Notes under the pieces: generated by a model | Told to the model about the DNA's origin: nothing | Seen by the model: the letters and a program-made list of their open reading frames with translations, nothing else | Database searches by the model: none | Source: Rhodospirillaceae bacterium | GTDB taxonomy: Bacteria > Pseudomonadota > Alphaproteobacteria > UBA9219 | Length of the DNA: 12,004 nt | Reading direction: 5' to 3' | NCBI GenBank assembly: GCA_003486725.1 | Contig: DNGD01000047.1 | Location: forward strand, 1-12,004 | Part shown: piece by piece, positions 6,637 through 12,004 of the stretch | How positions within the stretch are numbered: the first letter of the stretch is position 1 | Layout: the number at the start of each line of letters is the position of its first letter | Program-made: the position numbers and the translations under genes

Positions 6637-7794
6637 ATGACGAAACTTGTTGATAAAGTGACGCCTCAATCCGCGCGCATTGCGTCCATTGATTTTTGGC
6701 GTGGCGTATATTTGCTGATGATTTACATCAACCATGTGCCCGGAAATCCTTTTTCCTATTTGACTCTGAAAAACTGGGGCTTCGCGGATTCGGCCGAGCC
6801 CTTTGTTTTTGTCTCGGGATTTAGTGCTATGCTTGCCTTTGGCAAATATTTTGAGTTGGGTGGCACGGGCGCTGGCCTGTTGCGCACCGTGAAACGTGCA
6901 TGGCAGCTGTTCTGTGCCCATGTGTTGCTGGTCTTTGCGATGTCGGCCATTATCGCGTTTGCCGGCGATTACACGGACAGCAAGCCCATTATGGAGCAGA
7001 TGAACTTCTCGCCGTTTTTCGTGGAAACAGACACGGCGATTCTCCGGCTTTTGAAACTTGGCTATATGCCGAATATGACCGATATTTTGCCGCTGTATAT
7101 CGTCTTGGTTTTCTTCTTTCCCTTGGGCTGGTATTTGGCGCGGGTTTCGTCTGTTTTGGTGCTCTCCGTATCAGCGGCTGTGTGGTTGTGGGCCAATATA
7201 TCGGGCGTTTCGTTTAACAATTATCCTGAAGGGATGACGTGGTACTTCAACCCGTTGGCATGGCAGCTTTTGTTTGTAGCCGGCATGGTGACGTATAAGG
7301 AGCGTTCGCGTTTGTCCCTGCTGCTTCGGTCGAAGGCTTTGCTTGTCTTTTCGATTGCGATGGTGCTGTTCAGCTTTCTTGCAGCAGCACCGTGGACGCA
7401 TTTTGAATCGCTATCATCTTATCGCATCATTCCGCCGGAGGTTCTGGCTTATGACAAGAAAGAAAGCCTTTCGTGGATTCGCGTGATTCATTTCTTTGCC
7501 TTGGCATTCTTGGCAGTGCGTTTGTTTCCTGCTAAATCCATGCTGTGGAACAACAGAGTTGTCAAAATTGTATCCATATGTGGGCGGCATGCCTTGCCCG
7601 TTTTCTGTGTCGGCATTGCCTTGTCGCTGATTGTGCACATTGTCTTGCAGATTAATGGGGCTGGCGTGTTGGCCTCTGGTTTGTGCGTTTTGCTTGGCGC
7701 GGGGGCGCTTATCGCGATGGCTGCCGCTTTTGAGGTGTCGAAGGCTACCTTGAACAAGGTTGCTAAACCTCCTTCAGCTCCGGCACGCGGGTAA
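6637..7794 (+). CDS. opgC: OpgC-family membrane acyltransferase (osmoregulated periplasmic glucan succinylation)
   Basis: OpgC proteins are inner-membrane acyltransferases that add succinyl groups to osmoregulated periplasmic glucans. The 385-residue length fits the family. The N-terminal signature is clear: RIASIDFWRGVYLLMIYINHVPGN (14-37), then YLTLKNWGFADSAEPFVFVSGF (41-62). YFNPLAWQLLFVAG (203-216) and GRHALPVFCVG (316-326) also fit. About ten hydrophobic helices span the protein. AGGG lies about 7 bases before ATG 6637. Third positions are visibly richer in T than in the neighbours, which may only reflect membrane-protein codons. No opgG or opgH is in the window. Its last 32 bases overlap the convergent polymerase gene. 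The family call is strong; the exact substituent is inferred from the family. Confidence 0.85.
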   Translation: MTKLVDKVTPQSARIASIDFWRGVYLLMIYINHVPGNPFSYLTLKNWGFADSAEPFVFVSGFSAMLAFGKYFELGGTGAGLLRTVKRAWQLFCAHVLLVFAMSAIIAFAGDYTDSKPIMEQMNFSPFFVETDTAILRLLKLGYMPNMTDILPLYIVLVFFFPLGWYLARVSSVLVLSVSAAVWLWANISGVSFNNYPEGMTWYFNPLAWQLLFVAGMVTYKERSRLSLLLRSKALLVFSIAMVLFSFLAAAPWTHFESLSSYRIIPPEVLAYDKKESLSWIRVIHFFALAFLAVRLFPAKSMLWNNRVVKIVSICGRHALPVFCVGIALSLIVHIVLQINGAGVLASGLCVLLGAGALIAMAAAFEVSKATLNKVAKPPSAPARG

Positions 7795-9022
7795 AGGGGA
7801 TTTTGGAGCGGATGATCGCGCCACAGCAGCCGAAATTGATGGTGCCGCGCCCGTATTTTTCATTGAGGCGATCAACGGCGGAGGTCAGCGCATGGTTCTT
7901 GGGGCGGTCGAACAAATCATATTGATGCGCCGCCACGGGAACGAGATCGGCCAGCGTCACGCCGATACGAAGGGGGCGAAGGGTGGGGGCTTTCAACCAA
8001 AGCTGCATCAGCAGAGGCATCAAAACCCGTGTGTCTTGCGTTTCCTTAAACCGCATTTCCTCGACAAAGTATCCCATTTGCCCCGTCCATTTGATCTCAA
8101 GGATCAGGCGGCGGCAATAAAAGTTTTCATCGCGCAGACGCAACGCCACGCGCGTCAACAGTTGGCGGATCACGGGCGTGGCTTTGATGATGGTGCGCTC
8201 ATCGGGCGGAAGAACGTGCTGATGGTTCATGCTCCGGCGCGGACGGGAAGGTGAGGGCAAATCAGCGCCGTGGAGCAGCGCATGAAACCGCGCCCCCATC
8301 ACGCCGCCCCACGCGCGGCGCAGCGCGGCTGCGTCGGCCTCCCACAGATCCGCTATCGTCGTAATGCCATGCCCCGCGAGGCGGGCGTTCATATTGGGGC
8401 CGATGCCGCAAATGTCGGAAGGCTTCAGATGCAGGATTGCGCGCGGCATATCGGCGGGATGAAGGATGGTAAGGCCATTGGGCTTTTGCATGTCAGACGC
8501 CAGCTTGGCCAGAAGCTTGTTGCCCGCGACACCAATGGAGCAGGTGAGATGCTCGCCAACCGCCTCCCGCATTGTGGCCTTGATACGGGCGGCCAGCGTG
8601 GCGGCGGCGGTGGGCGTTTGCTGTGTGCGGTCCAACAGGCACGCGACCTCATCCACCGAGCACACATCTTCGACGGGGATGCAGCGCTCAATGGCCTCAA
8701 CAAACTGATGATGGATGGTGACGTAAAGCTTGGGGTGCGCGGGCACAAGGATCAAATCGGGGCATAGTGCGCGCGCTTCGCGAATGATCGTGCCTGTCTT
8801 GATGCCGCACGCCTTGGCCTCATAACTCGCGGCAATGGCGCAGGTGCTTTCGGCCTCCATCGGCACGATCGCGATGGGTTTGCCGCGCAGCGACGGGTTT
8901 GCCTGTTGCTCGCATGAGGCAAAGAACGCGTTCATATCCAAAAACAGCCAGCGCAACGCGGGGGTCTTTTCAGCCCCGCCGTCCATCGCCCCAGCACGCT
9001 CTCCGCCCCCTTGAGTGTTCAT
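7763..9022 (-). CDS. Y-family translesion DNA polymerase, LexA-controlled
   Basis: This error-prone polymerase copies damaged DNA. From ATG 9022 it has 419 residues. Catalytic acids are Asp29 (FLDMNAFFASCE) and Asp124-Glu125 (CSVDEVACLL). The 95-residue spacing equals that of DinB, and Phe34 is the likely steric gate. SIGVAGNKLLAKLASDMQKP (162-181) and the helix-hairpin-helix LKPSDICGIGP (199-209) are typical. QYDLF (367-371) is a beta-clamp binding motif. DMNAFFASCE and the end (VDRLNEKYGRGTINFG, 383-398) look more like UmuC than DinB, so I give no symbol. ATG 9022 lies inside an SOS box and near the predicted transcription start, so ATG 8986 (residue 13) may be the real start. The open frame beyond 9022 is upstream DNA. 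The gene converges on opgC with a 32-base overlap. Confidence 0.92.
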   Translation of the reverse strand: MNTQGGGERAGAMDGGAEKTPALRWLFLDMNAFFASCEQQANPSLRGKPIAIVPMEAESTCAIAASYEAKACGIKTGTIIREARALCPDLILVPAHPKLYVTIHHQFVEAIERCIPVEDVCSVDEVACLLDRTQQTPTAAATLAARIKATMREAVGEHLTCSIGVAGNKLLAKLASDMQKPNGLTILHPADMPRAILHLKPSDICGIGPNMNARLAGHGITTIADLWEADAAALRRAWGGVMGARFHALLHGADLPSPSRPRRSMNHQHVLPPDERTIIKATPVIRQLLTRVALRLRDENFYCRRLILEIKWTGQMGYFVEEMRFKETQDTRVLMPLLMQLWLKAPTLRPLRIGVTLADLVPVAAHQYDLFDRPKNHALTSAVDRLNEKYGRGTINFGCCGAIIRSKIPFTRVPELKEV

Positions 9023-9031
9023 GCTTTGTTC
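9017..9031 (-). promoter_or_regulatory. LexA SOS box, GTTC-N7-GTTC
   Basis: GTTC (9017-9020) and GTTC (9028-9031) are separated by exactly seven bases. This is the direct-repeat LexA operator known in Alphaproteobacteria. It overlaps the predicted -10 element of the polymerase gene and its first possible start codon, a position where LexA would block transcription. It is the only exact match I noticed by eye in the window's intergenic regions. Confidence 0.85.
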
Positions 9032-9059
9032 TATAGGATGGACGGTGAGGGGAAGGCAA
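9028..9059 (-). promoter_or_regulatory. Candidate sigma-70 promoter of the Y-family polymerase
   Basis: On the minus strand, TTGCCT (9054-9059) and TATAGA (9030-9035) are 18 bases apart; each matches 4 of 6 consensus bases. The -10 runs straight into the LexA box. Transcription would start at about 9022-9024. The mRNA would then be leaderless from ATG 9022, or would carry a leader of about 36 bases to ATG 8986. Confidence 0.5.
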
Positions 9060-9139
9060 GAACCTAAAAAGGTTTGCCCACAAGTTTGTTTGATATATTT
9101 TGTGTGATGGTTGGATGCTTTGACGTTTTGGGCTTGGAA

Positions 9140-9778
9140 ATGACGAAAAAGATATTTTGGGAAGACCCTTATAAAAAAACGCATGACGCGGTTGTGGCAA
9201 ACGTCAATGGCGCGGAGATTACGCTGGACGAGACGATCTTTTATGCGTTTTCGGGCGGGCAGGAGAGCGATCACGGCACCATCGGCGGGCATAATGTTCT
9301 TTGCGCGCGTAAAGAAGGGCTAGAGATCATTTACACGCTTCCCGAAAATCATGGACTAAGCGTGGGTGACGCCGTGCACGTGGAAATCGATTGGGCGCGG
9401 CGCTATCGTCTGATGCGCCTTCATTTCGCGGCGGAACTGATGCTGGAGCTTTTCTATAAAAAGTTTCCGGCGATCGAGAAAGTGGGCGCGCATATTGCTG
9501 CAGATAAAGCGCGGCTGGACTTCGCGTTGGCGGAAAGTGTTTCGCCGTTGCTTCCCGCCTTTGCGCAGGAGGCGAACAAGATGATCAAAGATAATCTGGA
9601 AATTATCAGCGCGTTTGAGGATGAAGCCAGCCAAAAGCGGTATTGGGAGATTGACGGCTTCGCGCGCGTGCCCTGTGGTGGCACGCATATCAAACGCACG
9701 GGAGAGGTTGGCCCAATCAAGCTCAAGCGCAACAATATTGGCCGTGGAAAAGAGCGCGTCGAGATTTATTTGGTTTGA
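9140..9778 (+). CDS. alaX: Alanyl-tRNA editing protein, AlaX family
   Basis: AlaX proteins are free-standing editing domains that hydrolyse mischarged Ser- or Gly-tRNA(Ala) in the cytoplasm. From ATG 9140 this one has 212 residues. Family marks are FYAFSGGQESDHGTI (34-48), the helix RLMRLHFAAELMLEL (90-104) and CGGTH (179-183). Cys179 and His183 fit the usual metal ligands. In the first motif, His95 is kept but the second His of HxxxH is Glu99 (HFAAE). The start was chosen because TTGGAA lies just before ATG 9140 and the protein then begins near the conserved FWEDPY; earlier starts add a sequence that looks intergenic. It is divergent from the SOS polymerase (117 bp between starts) and convergent with the next gene (9-bp gap). 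AlaRS itself is not here. Confidence 0.87.
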   Translation: MTKKIFWEDPYKKTHDAVVANVNGAEITLDETIFYAFSGGQESDHGTIGGHNVLCARKEGLEIIYTLPENHGLSVGDAVHVEIDWARRYRLMRLHFAAELMLELFYKKFPAIEKVGAHIAADKARLDFALAESVSPLLPAFAQEANKMIKDNLEIISAFEDEASQKRYWEIDGFARVPCGGTHIKRTGEVGPIKLKRNNIGRGKERVEIYLV

Positions 9779-9787
9779 GGCGCGGGA

Positions 9788-10555
9788 CTACTCTCCCACA
9801 ATCCGCTTCTGGAAATTTTCCAGCGGGACGAGGGAGACGTTGTCCGTGTAATCGTCCTTTTCGTAATAGCTGAAGGGGTTGTCGATCTCTTTGATCAGCA
9901 GCACCATATAGATCAGCACGAACGATACGAAGGCCACAAAGAATACGCTCTCATGATAGGGATCGATCTTGGTGAAGATCAAACCAAGACACAACACCGA
10001 AGACAGAATCTCGGCAATCGCATAGCCAGCCGGATTAAAATCGGTTTCGCGGATGGTGTGAATGCGGGTCACGATGCGGCGCAGATTGCTTTGTTCCTGC
10101 TTCAGGCGGGCAATAAAGTTGGCCTGCGTAAGCGGCTCCAGCGCCAGGAAAATAGGGTTCAACGCCGCGATCTTGGCGAATAAATCGGCGGTCTTTTCCT
10201 TTTTATGAAACCAGTCGAGGATAAAACCGTTCAACTCGCGGACATGGTCTGCTAGCTGCGTGGCGACGGGGCTTCTCTTGTTTTCAAGGATGATGGAGGC
10301 TTCGTCCAGCATCACTTCGAGGCTGCAGGCCATCTCGCTGGGCAGCCGTTCGCTTTCCTTATAGTCGGTCAGGACGCCGGAAATCAGGAAGCCGATCAAA
10401 AAGACGTTGGCGGAGATCAGCGCGCCCATCAGCGGGCTGAGCGAAAGAAACTCGTAATCAAAATGATGAACGGCAAATTTGACCAGCACAATAATCGCGA
10501 CAAAGGGAATGACGCGGAACGTCAAATGCCATTTGCGTGAAAGAATAGAGAACAT
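9788..10555 (-). CDS. Membrane protein, four helices with central cytoplasmic-type domain (bestrophin/DUF4239-like)
   Basis: This 255-residue membrane protein has hydrophobic pairs at residues 14-31 and 41-62, then 176-195 and 202-221. A helical soluble region (65-170) lies between the pairs. The stretch EIDNPFSYYEKDDYTDNVSL (223-242), right after the last helix, resembles the D-x-PF segment after the last helix in bestrophin-like and DUF4239 proteins, which suggests a channel-like or uncharacterised family. The similarity is by eye and modest. GGCGGAAAAG lies about 5-14 bases before ATG 10555. The gene converges on alaX with only 9 bp between stops. A terminator upstream (10623-10650) isolates it from the aldolase gene, so it needs its own promoter. 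Real gene, function uncertain. Confidence 0.75.
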   Translation of the reverse strand: MFSILSRKWHLTFRVIPFVAIIVLVKFAVHHFDYEFLSLSPLMGALISANVFLIGFLISGVLTDYKESERLPSEMACSLEVMLDEASIILENKRSPVATQLADHVRELNGFILDWFHKKEKTADLFAKIAALNPIFLALEPLTQANFIARLKQEQSNLRRIVTRIHTIRETDFNPAGYAIAEILSSVLCLGLIFTKIDPYHESVFFVAFVSFVLIYMVLLIKEIDNPFSYYEKDDYTDNVSLVPLENFQKRIVGE

Positions 10556-10590
10556 GGAGCTTTTCCGCCGAGAAGTTTACAGGGTCTTTG

Positions 10591-10619
10591 AGGGTACCTT
10601 ATTTTGGGCGACATGCCAA
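10591..10619 (-). promoter_or_regulatory. Candidate promoter of the four-helix membrane protein
   Basis: On the minus strand, TTGGCA (10614-10619, 5 of 6) and TACCCT (10591-10596, 3 of 6) are 17 bases apart. They sit between the aldolase terminator and ATG 10555. The -10 is weak, so this is tentative. Confidence 0.3.
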
Positions 10620-10622
10620 TAA

Positions 10623-10650
10623 AAACGGCGTGAATTGCTTCACGCCGTTT
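10623..10650 (-). terminator. Intrinsic terminator of the aldolase gene
   Basis: Perfect 12-base arms (10623-10634 and 10639-10650) enclose a 4-base loop. On the minus strand the hairpin is followed by a T-rich run (TTTTTATT, counting the end of the stem). It lies 24 bases after the aldolase stop. Read on the plus strand it is also followed by T-rich sequence, but no plus-strand gene precedes it closely. Confidence 0.92.
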
Positions 10651-10674
10651 CTTATTCGTCATATGGGGGAGAGA

Positions 10675-11601
10675 TTACTTTCCCTTATAGATCGCGATGA
10701 TTTGCTCAAGGAGCTTGAGCGCATCTTCGCGGGGACGTTGGAAGCAATTGCGCCCGATGATCGAGCCATTGCCGCCGCCCGCATAGATATCCTTCGCGTC
10801 TTGAATGACGCTGTCCTCGCCCTTGGCCGCGCCGCCTGAGAACACAACGATGCGCTTGCCGCCGTAGCAGCATTGCAAGATGTGCTTGACCCGATCCGCC
10901 TGCGTGGCGACGGGGATTTTCTTGTCTTCATAGACTTTCTTGGAATCCTTGTTGCCCAAGAAATCGGAAGGCAGCTTGACCTTGATGATGTTTGCGCCCA
11001 GCAAAGCCGCCATATGCGCGCCATAGGCGATGACGTCAACGGCCAGCTCGGCTTCCTTGGACAGATCGCCGCCGCGTGGATAGGACCACAAGACAACGGC
11101 CAGACCCTTGGCTTTTGCTTCGCGCGAGAGTTCACGGAACTCTTCATACTGGTCATACATGGCATCCGAGCCGGGATAGATCGTGAAGCCGATGGCCGAA
11201 CAGCCGAGGCGTAGCGCGTCATCGATGCTGGCGGTGACGGCCTGATCGGCGTTTGCCTTTTGTGTGGACAGGCTGTTGGCGCTGTTCATCTTCAAGATCG
11301 TGGGGATTGCACCGGCGAAGGTGTCAGCGCCAGCGGCCAAAGAACCAAGTGGCGCGGCATAGGCATTCAGCCCCGCGTCGATCGCCAGCTTGTAATGATA
11401 ATGAGGATCATAGGCCTCGGGGTTCATCGCAAAGCTGCGCGCGGGGCCATGTTCAAAACCCTGATCGACGGGCAGGATCACCATCTTGCCCGTGCCACCG
11501 AGCTTACCGGCCATCAGCATGCGGGACAGATTGGCTTTGGTTCCTGGCGTTTCGCCTTCGTAACCATCAAGGATTTCGCGGACGCGGCGGGTCAAATTCA
11601 T
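10675..11601 (-). CDS. fbaB: Class I fructose-bisphosphate aldolase, DhnA/FbaB type
   Basis: This enzyme reversibly cleaves fructose 1,6-bisphosphate to dihydroxyacetone phosphate and glyceraldehyde 3-phosphate through a Schiff-base lysine, in the cytoplasm. The 308-residue length fits the archaeal-type class I family. Family marks are ILPVDQGFEHGP (42-53), GFTIYPGSD (138-146), WSYPRGG (172-178), IIKVKLP (205-211; the Schiff-base Lys is Lys207 or Lys209) and the phosphate loops FSGGAAKGE (254-262) and GGNGSIIGRN (276-285). AGAGG lies about 8 bases before ATG 11601. It is a single-gene unit with its own terminator, divergent from the exported-protein gene on its right. No other glycolytic gene is beside it. 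Confidence 0.95.
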   Translation of the reverse strand: MNLTRRVREILDGYEGETPGTKANLSRMLMAGKLGGTGKMVILPVDQGFEHGPARSFAMNPEAYDPHYHYKLAIDAGLNAYAAPLGSLAAGADTFAGAIPTILKMNSANSLSTQKANADQAVTASIDDALRLGCSAIGFTIYPGSDAMYDQYEEFRELSREAKAKGLAVVLWSYPRGGDLSKEAELAVDVIAYGAHMAALLGANIIKVKLPSDFLGNKDSKKVYEDKKIPVATQADRVKHILQCCYGGKRIVVFSGGAAKGEDSVIQDAKDIYAGGGNGSIIGRNCFQRPREDALKLLEQIIAIYKGK

Positions 11602-11747
11602 GATAAGCCTCTATAGGATTGGGGTGGCGTTGCATATTAGGCACAAAACCTAATGCATAAACGGCGGCTTGTCCAATTCTTGCTTTTCCCCGACTCACCC
11701 TTAGGTTAAGATTCGCGGCATATTCCTGTCGTTAACGGAGGCGTCGA
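11602..11747. promoter_or_regulatory. Divergent region between fbaB and the exported-protein gene
   Basis: This 146-bp stretch must carry both promoters. It contains a small inverted repeat, ATTAGG-N7-CCTAAT (11635-11653), about 35 bases before fbaB, and two GANTC sites (11692-11696 and 11710-11714) before the plus-strand gene. No convincing -35/-10 pair was found. Confidence 0.4.
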
Positions 11748-12004
11748 ATGTCGGTTTGGAAAAAGAGAATAAATCTGCTTGTTTTCTCTGCCTGTCTTGT
11801 CGGGGTTCCCACCCTTGCCTCGGCCTATGAGCCCGAGATGTCAGCCACAGGTCGCCCCGAATGGAAATATCAACCCGCCCAAGGGCCACACTATTTCGAC
11901 CGGGTCGTGCCGCGTACAGTTTCATCGCGAACCGTCCAAGCGCCGCTTCCGGCGACTGTTGCCGCAGAATCTGCGGAGTCGTCTCGATATTATCAACCTT
12001 CCGC
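11748..12004 (+). CDS. Exported protein of unknown function, C-terminus cut by window edge
   Basis: Only the first 85 codons are in the window. The start is well supported by a GGAGG ribosome site 6 bases before ATG 11748. A classical signal peptide is visible: basic MSVWKKR, a hydrophobic core (residues 8-23) and a likely cleavage after ASA at residue 26. The mature part (YEPEMSATGRPEWKYQPAQG and onward) is rich in Tyr, Pro, Ser and Ala and shows no domain I recognise. The protein is probably periplasmic or outer-membrane. There is no Cys after the cleavage site in what is visible, so it is not an obvious lipoprotein. Confidence 0.75.
   Translation, partial: MSVWKKRINLLVFSACLVGVPTLASAYEPEMSATGRPEWKYQPAQGPHYFDRVVPRTVSSRTVQAPLPATVAAESAESSRYYQPS

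Noticed and set aside
9074..9139. Upstream start for alaX at 9074
   Set aside because: The extra 22 residues precede the conserved FWEDPY start and look like translated promoter DNA. A ribosome-site-like TTGGAA lies at 9140.
9023..9292. N-terminal extension of the Y-family polymerase to 9292
   Set aside because: It crosses the promoter, the SOS box and the divergent alaX start, and adds no family-like sequence.

Overview
The window reads as ordinary chromosomal DNA of an alphaproteobacterium. The support is a PhaR-type polyhydroxyalkanoate (PHA) regulator, a class III-like PHA synthase, an OpgC-type glucan succinylase, a DhnA-type class I aldolase, a LexA operator of the alphaproteobacterial GTTC-N7-GTTC type, and many GANTC (CcrM-type) sites between genes. 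No species can be named from the sequence. No transposase, integrase, tRNA, rRNA or CRISPR array was seen.

Layout, left to right. (1) About 1-3792, minus strand: a carbon-storage block read phaE-like -> phaC -> acs. It encodes a probable PHA synthase partner, the PHA synthase, and an acetyl-CoA synthetase whose C-terminus runs off the left edge. (2) 3793-4115: a 323-bp divergent control region with a large inverted repeat made of 7-bp units, eight GANTC sites and a leader hairpin. (3) 4116-5012, plus: phaR, closed by a strong intrinsic terminator. (4) 5148-6508, plus: an orphan family-3 solute-binding protein translationally coupled to a small four-helix membrane protein. (5) 6637-7794, plus: OpgC. 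It overlaps tail-to-tail with a minus-strand Y-family DNA polymerase (7763-9022) that has an SOS box at its start. (6) 9140-9778, plus: an AlaX-type alanyl-tRNA editing protein. It ends 9 bp from a minus-strand four-helix membrane protein (9788-10555). (7) 10675-11601, minus: class I fructose-bisphosphate aldolase with its own terminator. (8) 11748 to the right edge, plus: the start of an exported protein.

How they fit together. The left third is one functional unit: Acs makes acetyl-CoA, PhaC with the PhaE-like protein polymerises hydroxyacyl-CoA into granules, and the divergent PhaR senses the polymer and represses. phaA and phaB are not in the window. The rest is a set of independent housekeeping or stress genes: envelope glucan modification, SOS mutagenesis, translation quality control and glycolysis/gluconeogenesis.

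I found no clearly new multi-gene system. The points most worth following are the repeat- and GANTC-rich phaE/phaR control region, the LexA box overlapping the start of a UmuC-flavoured polymerase with no visible UmuD, the long out-of-frame phaE/phaC overlap, an AlaX protein with a changed metal motif, and the uncharacterised solute-binding protein/membrane protein pair.
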